The notes beneath the pieces were generated by a model. It was given only the letters and a program-made list of their open reading frames with translations. It was not told where the DNA came from and did not search any database. Source: Chamaecrista fasciculata (Eukaryota; Streptophyta; Magnoliopsida; Fabales; Fabaceae). Taken from it: a stretch of DNA of 64,000 bases. This document shows, in pieces, positions 1-9,605 of the stretch. The stretch is from NCBI GenBank assembly GCA_003254925.1, contig QANZ01049657.1, positions 84,427 to 148,426 on the forward strand, given 5' to 3'. Both the position numbers and the translations under genes were made by a program. Each line of letters begins with the position of its first letter. Position 1 is the stretch's first letter.

Positions 1-470
1 TGAAGATGAAGATTTTAAAAAAAATTAAGTTTTAGGAGTTTAGGGGTTTAGGATTTAGGGTTAAGAATTTTAGGGGTTTAGGGTTTTAGGGTTTAGGATT
101 TAGAGTTTATAATATTTTTAAGGACTAAATTGGAATGGTTGGAAGAGTTTTAGGAGACTTTACAATTTTATTTTGAGGATTTGGGACTAAAATGAATGAA
201 GATGATGAAAAAGAGGGGGAATTGAGAATAATGGGTCAAGGACCTAATTGTTTAACTTAGACTTTTTTTAGGGTTTAGGGTTTGGGGTTTGGGGTTTAGG
301 GTTTTTAATATTTTTAATGACTAAATTGAAATGTTTGGAAGAGTTTTGGGGCACTTTACAATATTATTTTGAAGATTTGGGACTAAAATGAATGAAGATG
401 ATAAAAAAGAGAGGGAATTGAGAATAATAGAATAAAAATGGGTGTTTTGTTTTAGGGGGTTTGAGTGTGT
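1..470. repeat. Degenerate telomere-like tandem repeat, about 196-bp period
   Basis: Clusters of TTTAGGG-like words (with variants such as TTTGGGG and TTTAGGA) occur at about 35-110 and 265-305. They alternate with a longer conserved block. The block starting at 111 recurs at 307 (offset 196) and runs for about 120 bases to 'gagaataat' with scattered changes. The start of the window resembles the end of a further unit. This looks like an interstitial satellite-like repeat rather than a true telomere, because the heptamers are impure and the orientation does not end the scaffold. Confidence 0.6.
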
Positions 471-858
471 GGGTTCTGTGGCTAGGGTTCAATGGTTAGG
501 GTTCAGTGGCTAGGGTGTGCGGCTTAGGGTGTGTGTGTTTTGGTTAAGGTTCAATGGCCGAGGAACCTATTAGTACAATGGCCAAAACGTGTGTTTTGGT
601 CAAGGACCTAAAAGTGCAATTACGAAATGCTGAAGTCTCGCTATTTAATGACGTGACAACTTTTTGTTGTTGTTGAAGATAACGGGTGCTGACGTGTACA
701 TAACGGGACACATAAGCACATAACGAGACATATCAACGTCCGTTATTTACACGTCAGCTTTTTTGTAACGACAATATAATGGAAGGACCTATTCGTAAGG
801 CGTTTTGAAAATTCGAGAACCGACTTATACACTGAGCAAAATTCAGGGACTTATTAGC

Positions 859-1038
859 TATGAAGCATGAACACTGACACGGACACGAGACACGACACGG
901 ACACGGACACAGCGACACGCTAGACTCTCAAAATTACGCGACACGACACGGCATATNAAACTTACATGACATGACACGACATATATTTATATATATAAAT
1001 AATTAAAAATTTATTTATTTTGATGAAAACTTTAAAAT
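859..1038. mobile_element. Truncated copy of a TATGAAGCATGGACAC-type MITE
   Basis: The sequence begins with TATGAAGCATG, followed by a run of imperfect ACACGGACACG units. The same arrangement begins the complete copies at 19598 and 55765. The right terminus is missing; near 1039 the sequence changes to a different repeat ('agggtaaattgcag'). It is therefore a truncated family member with no duplication to find. Confidence 0.5.
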
Positions 1039-1699
1039 TAGGGTAAATTGCAGTTTAATACCCTGTGGTTAGGGGCGATCCCACTTTGGTACTCTGAAAG
1101 AAAAATTTTTGCAGTTTGGTGGCTTGTGGTTTGCTCTGTTAGCGAATTGGTCCCCTGTGCTTTATTTCCGTTAGGATTTAACGGCAAATGTGATTGTGAC
1201 CACATTAAAATGTCAAAAAACCCCCCAACAAGTCTTCTCTAATGCGTTTAAGTCTTTTCCCTTTACTAAAAGGGATCAAAACATAAAGAATTAATTATAA
1301 AAGGGTCTTTAGAATTCTAATATTACATAATTTTCTCCTTTTCATAAGATTTCTTTTGAATAAATCCTGATTTAATTACACTTTAATCCCAAAAGTTTAT
1401 GATCTTTATCAAAATAGTCCTTAGAACCTCAAAAGACAAATGAGCATCTATGATTTATCAAAAAAATTCCCAGTAGCTTGTGTTGTGACATTCAGAGTTT
1501 GCCTCGTTTATGAAAATTATTTATAATATTTTTTAATTTTTATTTTTGAAAATTATTTTATAAATATTAATTATTTAGTCATTTAAACATTTTTCTGAAG
1601 ATAAAATAATTTATATTGATAAAGAATGTAGTTTTAATATTTAGGAATTAAGTCATAATTATAAGATAAAATTAATAACTGAAAAATATTTTTCAAAAA
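1039..1699. other. Intergenic, half of a foldback-type repeat then AT-rich DNA
   Basis: Positions 1039-1240 contain 'ggtaaattgcag', 'ccactttggtac' and 'attggtcccctgtgc' words like those in the arms of the foldback elements elsewhere in the window, but no matching inverted arm is visible. The rest is AT-rich with no convincing coding sequence. Confidence 0.35.
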
Positions 1700-1711
1700 A
1701 ATGTAAACTCT

Positions 1712-1743
1712 TTTTCTTTTTTGGCCATTACAAATAAATGAAT
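1712..1743 (-). mobile_element. Micro-insertion, 32 bp, with 12-bp direct repeats
   Basis: AATGTAAACTCT occurs at 1700-1711 and again, perfectly, at 1744-1755. The 32 bases between them read on the minus strand as ...GTAATGGCCAAAAAAGAAAA, an A-rich tail after GGCC. It fits a severely 5'-truncated retroposed tail. See the collective finding. Confidence 0.5.
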
Positions 1744-1926
1744 AATGTAAACTCTAGTTCCATACATAGTGTGATAGTGAGCCAACGAAACTTCATTTGG
1801 ATTTTGGAGTACGAGAGCGCGAAAATCGGCATTCCCTCCTCTGATTCTTCTATTCTATTCCCTTCTTCCTTCCTTTCAAACGAATCTTCTCTCTCTCCAT
1901 CCATTTCCGATGGTTTCCAGTTTCAG

Positions 1927-2773
1927 GTACTTATCGCTTTTGATCTCGTTTTTCGTTTCTTCCAGTTTCTGATACAACTCCGCTCTGCTTTAGGACATTG
2001 GTAACTATTATGAAAAAAATGATAGAAGTCATGGAACAAATGTATTTAGGAGTGTGTAAAGAAACTGAACTATCTTTAAACCTCATACAAATTGACTCTG
2101 TTTTCTTGGAAGTGATTGCATTGTCACCGTCACTCGCTTCTTGTTTTATGGGCATCTGACGACTGACGTGTACGTATGCTTAGTGCTTTGTTTCTTTCTG
2201 GAACCTAACGGGAGTCTTATTGAAAGAAATTACGAATTTTGCTTAATTAATTCTAATTGGAGAGGGTGGGATTATCACACAATGACATTTATTCTTGGTG
2301 CCATGTTTAACAAAACTTTATAGCTCAAGGGTGTACAGAATATAGGAGAGTAGAGTAATTCAATCAAGGAATTAGTTGGGTTAAGCTGATTGAGTCTTGC
2401 CCATTTGTTAAGCTGTTTACGTATTGCCTATTAGTTAAGACATTAATAATGCTTGTGTATAAATACTCTGTTCTCTCTCTCTTCGTATCAATAATCAATA
2501 ATATCATTCTTTCATTTCTTCTTGAAATCTCTTCATGGTATGTGTGCCTTCAACATAGCTGCAAAATCTACAAGGAAATGAACTACCTCGATCTTTTTCA
2601 TACTCTTGGAGTCCCAAAAGAGTATGTTCAGGACATTGGTAACTGTTATGAAAAAAATGATCGAAGTCATGGAACAAATGTATTTAGGAGTTTCAATTGT
2701 TAAATTTGGAAGTACTATCTACCCCTCTTATGTATCTTGTTAAAATTTTCCTTCTTTCTTGGATGAGTCTCAG
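1927..2773 (+). other. Predicted 5'UTR intron of the DUF1644 gene
   Basis: A CT-rich leader (about 1830-1926) ends TTTCAG|GTACTTAT, a good donor. An acceptor GAGTCTCAG|GTTC at 2773 sits 13 bases before the start codon at 2787. DUF1644 genes often have a leader intron, so I infer an 847-bp 5'UTR intron. It contains the second copy of a 62-bp direct repeat and a stretch near 2440-2560 that resembles LTR leader sequence. Transcript data are absent. Confidence 0.45.
1992..2691 (+). repeat. 62-bp direct repeat pair 638 bp apart
   Basis: Positions 1992-2053 and 2630-2691 match at 60 of 62 bases. Both begin AGGACATTGG and end TTTAGGAGT. The sequence between contains a TATAAATA box followed by CT-rich leader-like DNA (about 2445-2530). 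The repeat is too long for a target duplication, so it may mark a small segmental duplication or remains of an element. Confidence 0.6.
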
Positions 2774-2786
2774 GTTCTTTCTGGAA

Positions 2787-3446
2787 ATGGCTAAAGTTGG
2801 CAAGATTTGGTGTAAGTTGGGGTCTCGATACCCATTAAGATCTCACACATACAAGAATATGAAAAATGTTGATGTGAAGAAGAAGAAGAAGAAGAAGAAG
2901 AAGAAGAATAAGAAGAAGAAGAAGAAGAAGAAGAAAGAATCAAAGAAGCAAGACTGGTGGGAGGATGCAATCTGTCCGGTCTGTATGGAGGTTCCTCACA
3001 ATGCTGTGCTTCTCCTTTGTTCATCTTATGACAAGGGTTGTCGCCCCTTCATGTGTGCCACTAGTCGTCGCTACTCCAATTGTTTTGAGCAATACAAGAA
3101 GGCCTACACTAAAATTTCAAATGATAATAAACAAGTTCAAGAAATTTTTTGCCCCCATTGTCGAATGCAAGTGAAAGGTTGGACAGTGGTTGAAGCAGCA
3201 CGGAAGTTTCTGAACAGAAAGAAAAGAAGCTGCATTAAAGATGATTGTTGTTTCGTGGGGACTTACAAGAAGCTTAGGAAGCACGTCAGATCTAAACATC
3301 CATTTGCACGGTCATGGGAGGTGGATCCTGTACGACAAGAAGAATGGATAAGATTGGAGTCTCGGATATTACTTAGTGATTATGCAAGTATGATTTCGAG
3401 TATGAGATATTACTTAATGTTGCTGCAACTCAGCCTGCAAGTATGA
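2787..3446 (+). CDS. DUF1644 zinc-finger family protein, C terminus frameshifted
   Basis: The deduced protein has 219 aa from the ATG at 2787, just after a predicted leader-intron acceptor. Residues about 31-55 are a near-pure lysine run encoded by an AAG repeat. Next comes the family's cysteine-rich block: CPVC at 63-66, then PHNAVLLLCSSYDKGCRPFM and a CPHC. A C2H2-like finger follows, with C149, C154, H166 and H171 (CIKDDC...KHVRSKH). These motifs are diagnostic of plant DUF1644 proteins, whose function is largely unknown; rice members have been linked to salt stress. After EEWIRLES the frame runs into an unrelated tail and stops at 3446. A 41-bp partial duplication (gatatta at 3365 and 3406) shifts the frame. 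The family-like continuation PGAMVLGD is readable in another frame to a stop at 3554-3556. The gene may make a protein with a replaced C terminus, or be an assembly error or an early pseudogene. Confidence 0.8.
   Translation: MAKVGKIWCKLGSRYPLRSHTYKNMKNVDVKKKKKKKKKKNKKKKKKKKKESKKQDWWEDAICPVCMEVPHNAVLLLCSSYDKGCRPFMCATSRRYSNCFEQYKKAYTKISNDNKQVQEIFCPHCRMQVKGWTVVEAARKFLNRKKRSCIKDDCCFVGTYKKLRKHVRSKHPFARSWEVDPVRQEEWIRLESRILLSDYASMISSMRYYLMLLQLSLQV
2876..2937 (+). repeat. (AAG)n microsatellite coding poly-lysine
   Basis: About 20 near-perfect AAG triplets in frame inside the DUF1644 gene. It is likely length-variable between individuals. Confidence 0.85.
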
Positions 3447-3556
3447 TTTTGTCGTCAGTCCCAGGAGCTATGGTACTGGGGGATTCTCTCCTCGTGCCGT
3501 ATGGTAACCGTTCCTTTTATGCTATTCCACTTCCAATTGGCTTCGTACCACCTTGA

Positions 3557-4120
3557 AATGGCTTGTCTGGTTGGGATGCCACAGCATTTGTATTATTTCA
3601 TTGACAGACCCTAATGTTGCATTCTGTCTATTTTTGAGAACAAATGCAAAGTTTTAGGATTAAGGATGGCACCACTTAAGAACAAATGGTGCAAACCTAG
3701 TGGATAGTGCAGGATGCGAAAACGATATGAAAGAGGAATCTAATTCTTGAAAGATTTCCAGAAAGGAATCCATGGAAAATGACTTGCTTACTTTCGTATT
3801 GTTTGATTATTTTGCAAATAGAGGAAATAAGAAGGTCGAGTTAAGTAAATCTGTAATTTTTATATCTTCTGAAATCAAATCACTTCAATGATACACAGGA
3901 AATGCTAGTAATGAACTACTCCTGCTGCTATGCCTATCATATTAGTCCAATATTGCCAATAGGATAAAGTTGCAGTGTTCATTCAATAGTGACCTAAACG
4001 GCATAAAACCATAGCAGAGGCATATCTTTATTCGGAAAAGTGATTGGTGAAGATAAGAATGAATCCAATTCATGGGTGGGTAGTTATATTAATATTTAAA
4101 GAGGAAGAATAATAAACAAG
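3557..4120. other. Intergenic spacer between the DUF1644 and CML genes
   Basis: This holds the 3'UTR side of the DUF1644 gene and the CML promoter. AT-rich TATA-like DNA (ttatattaatatttaaagagg) lies at about 4083-4105, shortly before the CML start. No other gene is visible. Confidence 0.5.
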
Positions 4121-4618
4121 GTGAATGGTGGAAGAAACAGCAAGCTAAGAATGGGTTATCAATGGGGTGCAGTGAGTGATGAACTAGAGACACTGAGTCA
4201 CATAACAAGACTAGTAGAGGCATTCAGAGCATTTGACGGAGACAATGATGGGAAGATGACGAAGGAAGAGCTAGGAGGAATGATGGGGTCTCTAGGGTAC
4301 AAGGCGAGTGAAGAAGAGGTGAGGAAGATGATGGAGGAAGGAGATAAGAACAGAGATGGATTGATGAGCATACAAGAGTTCTTGGATCTGCAGACAAAGG
4401 AATTGGAGTGTGGGGAACTTGGGAATATGCTGAAAATGGCGTTTGAAGCAATGGATGAAGAAGGGAGTGAGAAAGTGACAGGGGAGGAGTTGCATGAGGC
4501 CATGGGAGACTCATTGTCTCTACAGAATTGTGAGCTTATTGTTGCTTCCATTGATGCCGATGGAGATGGAGCTGTTAGCTTGGATCACTTCAAGCTCATT
4601 CTCGATTCCCTCCTCTAG
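4121..4618 (+). CDS. Calmodulin-like protein with four EF hands
   Basis: An intronless 165-aa reading frame. EF-hand loops are at residues 39-50 (DGDNDGKMTKEE), 75-86 (DKNRDGLMSIQE), 112-123 (DEEGSEKVTGEE) and 145-156 (DADGDGAVSLDH). Loops 1 and 2 are canonical and should bind calcium. Loop 3 lacks the position-6 glycine (Glu instead), and loop 4 has His at position 12 where the bidentate Glu is expected, so both are probably weak or inactive. Length and four-hand layout match plant CMLs, cytosolic or nuclear sensors that change shape on calcium binding and act through targets. An alternative start is the Met at residue 11 (position 4151). No signal peptide or membrane segment is seen. The exact CML subgroup cannot be fixed without a tree. 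Confidence 0.88.
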   Translation: MNGGRNSKLRMGYQWGAVSDELETLSHITRLVEAFRAFDGDNDGKMTKEELGGMMGSLGYKASEEEVRKMMEEGDKNRDGLMSIQEFLDLQTKELECGELGNMLKMAFEAMDEEGSEKVTGEELHEAMGDSLSLQNCELIVASIDADGDGAVSLDHFKLILDSLL

Positions 4619-4842
4619 CTTACCTACCTACCTACTCTACTATATATATATCTAAGTTATTTTATCTATGTCTTCAATACCTATCAATCCATGATTGCTG
4701 ATATTATTAAGTAATGAATAAAAAGCATATCAGCTGTAACAAGTTTTCCACTCTCTGTTTCTAATGAATTAATTGCCACGCGGGACGGGATTATTATCGA
4801 CCTCAATGATTTAAACAAACCCACTTTTAGCTATGGATGAAA

Positions 4843-5343
4843 TGACGGAAATAAATCCAAGATGTGGGAGACGAAATCACTAACCTGGAGTTGAAATTGG
4901 TCTTGAGTGGAGCTAAGATCTTCAAGCCACAAGATCCAAGAGTGAAACAAGATGGAGTGGAGAAGTAGAGGGACCATAGTGTGCAAAATGAGGACCTCCT
5001 ATGTATGAAAACACATTTGCTATATATATAGCCAAATTCACTAATTAGTGAATATTACAAAGTGGTCCTTGAACATAATTACAAAATAGTCCCTTTAACA
5101 AACAAACTCCATATATACATTAGTAATCTAATGGGATAATTACTAATACTCTTCGGACGTGGCTTGGGGTTCTTAGCCCGGTCCCGGAAGGCTTGTGGAT
5201 AATCCAACCCATCACGAATTACCACAAGTAATATGAACCCAATCTATTCTTATTCAGACTTACGATAAATTAATTACTTAATCAGTAAAGACAAATATTA
5301 ATCTTACAATAGATTAATGCTAATCTACACAAAAAATCCAACA
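4843..5343 (-). repeat. 3' LTR of the minus-strand copia element
   Basis: On the plus strand it starts TGACGGAAAT and ends AAATCCAACA. It aligns along its whole length with 12142-12646 with few differences, mainly a shorter TA run near 5020. It contains a TATATATATAG stretch and conserved 'ggcttggggttcttagcccg' DNA also found in the decayed copies at 39288 and 59873. Confidence 0.92.
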
Positions 5344-5356
5344 ATCTCCCACTTGG
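5344..5356 (-). promoter_or_regulatory. Polypurine tract of the copia element
   Basis: The plus strand reads ATCTCCCACTTGG directly after the left LTR. On the element's strand this is CCAAGTGGGAGAT immediately before TGTTGG, the usual place and composition of a copia plus-strand primer. Confidence 0.8.
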
Positions 5357-5632
5357 ATAGCATTAATCTATAAACAGATTAATCAACAAAATACTGAAGC
5401 AAGTAATTAATTATCACAAGATACACCAATGTGTATAACAGATGAAACCATACTCACAGATCACTGAATCGGAAAGAGAAGCAAGTGATGTACACAAAAC
5501 AGATCACTGAATCCGATAGGGAAACAAGTGATACAAACATCAACACAAAATGGTTTCAGTATCTGAATAAGATAGAGTACGAAATGACATTGAAATGTCA
5601 TATAACAATACAGAAGTCTATAAAGACTTAAC

Positions 5633-5755
5633 TCAAACTCCCACTAGACTAAGGCCACCACAAAATTTAACAAGAGCCATATGAGCATGATTTAAAAAAT
5701 CCATAGGCAAGCCCTTAGTCGACAAATTTATCAACGAATGTTCACTAACGATGTG
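5633..5755 (-). pseudogene. RNase H C-terminal remnant of copia pol
   Basis: The minus strand reads HIVSEHSLINLSTKGLPM, continuing through HAHMAL to a stop at 5633-5635. It resembles the end of copia RNase H (HIS.E..IAD.LTKGLP....HM). The rest of pol is absent or unreadable. It is a remnant only and cannot encode an enzyme. Confidence 0.6.
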
Positions 5756-5974
5756 AACCAAATGAGTCTGATACACAAGATGTCAAATTCAAGATTTGAA
5801 CAAAATCAGATCCAAACAACAACAAAAACAGTTGTGAGACAACACAAGACATTGAATCCGATAGGGAAAACAATGTTTCTCACCAACTGAACAAAATTGG
5901 ATCCCAAAGTTGGACAAAATCCAACAAATGCAACTGAATTACATCAAATGTCTTTTTAAGACCAAATTGGACTG

Positions 5975-6590
5975 AATCCAATAATTATAACAAAGTTACC
6001 CAAATGCCTCTTGAAGGCCAAATTGGACTAGATCCAATAAATGTAACAAAGTTACTTCACATGCCTCTTGAAGGCCGAATTGGACTAAATCCAATAAATG
6101 TAACAAAGTTACCTCAAATGCCTCTTGAAGGCCGAATTGGAATGAACCCAATAATTGTAACAATGTTACTCCAAATACCTCTTGAAGGCCAAATTGGACT
6201 AAATCCAATAATTATAACAAAGTTACCCAAATGCCTCTTGAAGGCCAAATTGGACAAAATCCAATACCTGTAACAAAAATACTTCAGATTCCTGTAAAGG
6301 CCAAATTGGACTGAATCCAACAAATGTAACAAAGTTACTCAGATGCCTGTAAGGGCCAAGATTGGACTAAATCCAATAAATGTAACAGAGTTACCTCAAA
6401 TGCCTGTAAATGCCAAAATTGGACTAAATCCAATAAATGTAACGAAGTTACTTCAAATGCCTCTTAAAGGCCAAATTGGACTGAATCCAATAAATGTAAC
6501 AGAGTTACTTCAGATGCCTCTTGAAGGCCAAATTGGATCAAATCTAACAATTGTAACGAAGTTACTACAGATGCCTCTTGAAGGCCAAAT
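5975..6590. repeat. 57-bp tandem array, left half (about 11 units)
   Basis: Units of about 57 bp share 'ccaataaatgtaacaaag' and 'gcctcttgaaggccaaatt'. The unit is 19 codons long and stop-free in at least one frame on each strand, which creates spurious repeat ORFs such as MPLEGQIGLNPINVTKL. The array is interrupted at 6590 by the nested insertion and resumes in phase at 8331. Confidence 0.85.
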
Positions 6591-8330
6591 TGTTGGGAAA
6601 TCACAGAGGGAGCGCAGCGGAAGAAATTAAAAAAATTAAATTTTGGACTAAAACGCAATTAAAACTAAGAGCTAACTCTGTGATTCCTTCCAGGATCCAC
6701 TAACTATGTTTATACCAGATTAGAAAGGATGTTTACCTAGTTTTGATCGGTGACTTATCGTATTCGCGAATTTGAGAAGTCCACAGAGTGTCCTTCCTCT
6801 ACCAGTAATCCACACGAGCAGTTTGGCAGATGCCTAGGTGCTAGCCTCCTTCACTTCTTCCCAAGTGAAAACGGGAACTATATCTATGGTTCTTGAACAA
6901 TCAAGAAGTGTTCTTGACTATCAAGATTGATTGGGATTGGCGATTTTCTCACTCTCTATAGAGCTCTAGGCGAAATTCCTAGTCTGACTAAGAATTGATC
7001 TGTGTTGTGAGTTCTCTCTGAGATAGGCACCTAGAGCCTCTATTTATAGTGTTCTCATTCCTAGTTTTAGGGAATCCTNNNNNNNNNNNNNNNNNNNNNN
7101 NNNNNNNNNNNNNNNNNNNNNNNNNNNNNNNNNNNNNNNNNNNNNNNNNNNNNNNNNNNNNNNNNNNNNNNNNNNNNNNNNNNNNNNNNNNNNNNNNNNN
7201 NNNNNNNNNNNNNNNNNNNNNNNNNNNNNNNNNNNNNNNNNNNNNNNNNNNNNNNNNNNNNNNNNNNNNNNNNNNNNNNNNNNNNNNNNNNNNNNNNNNN
7301 NNNNNNNNNNNNNNNNNNNNNNNNNNNNNNNNNNNNNNNNNNNNNNNNNNNNNNNNNNNNNNNNNNNNNNNNNNNNNNNNNNNNNNNNNNNNNNNNNNNN
7401 NNNNNNNNNNNNNNNNNNNNNNNNNNNNNNNNNNNNNNNNNNNNNNNNNNNNNNNNNNNNNNNNNNNNNNNNNNNNNNNNNNNNNNNNNNNNNNNNNNNN
7501 NNNNNNNNNNNNNNNNNNNNNNNNNNNNNNNNNNNNNNNNNNNNNNNNNNNNNNNNNNNNNNNNNNNNNNNNNNNNNNNNNNNNNNNNNNNNNNNNNNNN
7601 NNNNNNNNNNNNNNNNNNNNNNNNNNNNNNNNNNNNNNNNNNNNNNNNNNNNNNNNNNNNNNNNNNNNNNNNNNNNNNNNNNNNNNNNNNNNNNNNNNNN
7701 NNNNNNNNNNNNNNNNNNNNNNNNNNNNNNNNNNNNNNNNNNNNNNNNNNNNNNNNNNNNNNNNNNNNNNNNNNNNNNNNNNNNNNNNNNNNNNNNNNNN
7801 NNNNNNNNNNNNNNNNNNNNNNNNNNNNNNNNNNNNNNNNNNNNNNNNNNNNNNNNNNNNNNNNNNNNNNNNNNNNNNNNNNNNNNNNNNNNNNNNNNNN
7901 NNNNNNNNNNNNNNNNNNNNNNNNNNNNNNNNNNNNNNNNNNNNNNNNNNNNNNNNNNNNNNNNNNNNNNNNNNNNNNNNNNNNNNNNNNNNNNNNNNNN
8001 NNNNNNNNNNNNNNNNNNNNNNNNNNNNNNNNNNNNNNNNNNNNTTTGTAACCCTTACAAAATTGCACCATGGCTCTCGAGAAGCATCTAGTGCATGTAT
8101 CTCTATACACCGAGGTCATGCTGGTCTTAGTTCATTTACGTTCCCACGTGAATGATCGACCAGGGACAGTTTTAGATTAATTATCTTATAATCAATCAAG
8201 GACGCTATCATAGTAAACACGCTAATAATATGATAACAACATAATTTATCTCTATAAATTAATCAAAAATATATATATGTTCAAATAACACATAAGTAAA
8301 ATGATTGGCCCTAGGGCACAATCTCCATCA
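6591..8330 (+). mobile_element. Nested LTR insertion, probable solo LTR, containing an assembly gap
   Basis: The insert begins TGTTGGGAAATC and ends AATCTCCATCA (TG...CA). It is flanked by CAAAT at 6586-6590 and 8331-8335, a 5-bp target duplication. Removing it rejoins the 57-bp array in phase. A TATA-like TATTTATAG near 7040 suggests plus orientation. Only one LTR's worth of sequence is visible, but 966 bases are N, so a small complete element cannot be excluded. Confidence 0.8.
7079..8044. other. Assembly gap (N run, 966 bp)
   Basis: Unsequenced bases inside the nested LTR. Any reading frame across it is meaningless. Confidence 1.
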
Positions 8331-8790
8331 CAAATTGGAGTAAATCCAACAATTGTAACAAAGTTACACGAGATGCCTATTAAAGGCCAAATTGGAACTA
8401 ACTCCAATAAATGTAACAAAGTTACTCAGATGCCTGTAAGGCCAAAATTGGACTAAATCCAATAATTGTAACAACGTTACTTCACATGCCTCTGTAAGGC
8501 CAAAATTGGACTAAATCCAATAAATGTAACGAAGTTACTACAAATGCCTCTTAAAGGCCGTTTTGGACTAAATCCAATAATTGTAACAAAGTTACCCAAA
8601 TGCCTCTTGAAGGCCAAATTGGACAAAATCCAATAATTGTAACAACGTTACTTCATATGCCTGTAAGGGCCAAAATTGAACTGAATCCAATAAATGTAAC
8701 GAAGTTACTACAAATGTCTCTTGAAGGCCAAATTGGATTGAATCTAATAAATTGTAACGAAGTTACAAAAGACCGAAATTGGAGAAAATC
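8331..8790. repeat. 57-bp tandem array, right half (about 7 units)
   Basis: Same unit as 5975-6590, more diverged, with several units carrying 'gcctgtaaggcc' in place of 'gcctcttgaaggcc'. The right edge passes directly into the gag remnant. Confidence 0.8.
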
Positions 8791-8801
8791 CAATTAAAAG
8801 T

Positions 8802-9059
8802 TCACTCAGACTCCCACTGGATCGAGATATCATCTAAAAGGTCCACAGGATGCTCATACCAAAATTTATACCAAGTCTTATCTGCAGCACCAAAATGGTT
8901 AAATGCACCTGTTGGCCCAGGATCCCTCACAGCCAAATAATCAATTAAGATTATCAAATACATGTTTAGGGACTCAAACCGAACTTCATAATTAGTCCCA
9001 ACCAAAGTTTTCACCACAGAAAGTTGCTTAGAAACAGAAGCTGATATGGCCAATAACAA
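8802..9059 (-). pseudogene. gag N-terminal remnant of the copia element
   Basis: An 85-aa minus-strand frame containing LVGTNYEVRFESLNMYLIIL followed by YLAVRDPGPT. The pattern L.GTNY..W...L...L...D...A.R resembles the start of plant copia Gag (DUF4219/UBN2 type). The conserved Trp after NY is replaced (NYEVRF), and no CCHC knuckle follows before the stop. It is therefore a truncated remnant. Confidence 0.6.
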
Positions 9060-9605
9060 ACAGGAAACATTAATTATGTTTCAGAAACATAATAATAACA
9101 CAGTTTCCTTCACTGAATCAGCTTATGCAACCTCATGAAAGTTGCTATAAACAGAAGCTGATTTTGGCCATAAACAAATGGGAAATATTAATTATGTCTC
9201 ACAACATAATTATCACACAAGATTTCCCTCACAGAATCAGCTTATGAAACTTGATGAAAGTTGCTAAAACCATAAGCTGATTTTAGCCATTAACAAATGG
9301 GAAATATTAATTATGTCTCACAACATAATTATCACACAAAATTTCCCTCACAGAATCAGCTTATGCAAACTCATGAGAGTTGCTAAAAACAGAAGCTGAT
9401 TTGGCCATTAACAAATGGGAAATATTAATTATGTCTCACAACATAATTATCACACAAGATTTCCCTCACAGAATCAGCTTATACAAACTCATGAAAGTTG
9501 TTAAAAACAGAAGCTGATTTGGCCATTAACAAATGGGAAATATTAATTATGTTTCAACAACATAATTACAACACAAGATTTCCCTCACAGAATCAGCTTA
9601 TACAA
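9005..9605. repeat. 119-bp tandem array, about 5 units
   Basis: The word GAATCAGCTTAT recurs at 9115, 9234, 9353, 9471 and 9590 (spacing 118-119). Each unit also holds 'ttaattatgt' and 'acataatta', a small inverted repeat. The last unit overlaps the start of the gag remnant, so the array appears to have grown from the gag start region. Confidence 0.85.

Noticed and set aside
4198-4551. Antisense frames over the CML gene
   Set aside because: Ser/Pro/Leu-rich antisense shadows of a conserved EF-hand gene.
5996-6658. Several overlapping repeat-protein ORFs on both strands
   Set aside because: They arise from the 57-bp tandem array, whose length is a multiple of three. The same sequence is open on both strands, so coding is not supported.
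7049-8155. Long open frames across the N run (and at 20165-21016)
   Set aside because: They are open only because N bases carry no stops. Both lie over assembly gaps.
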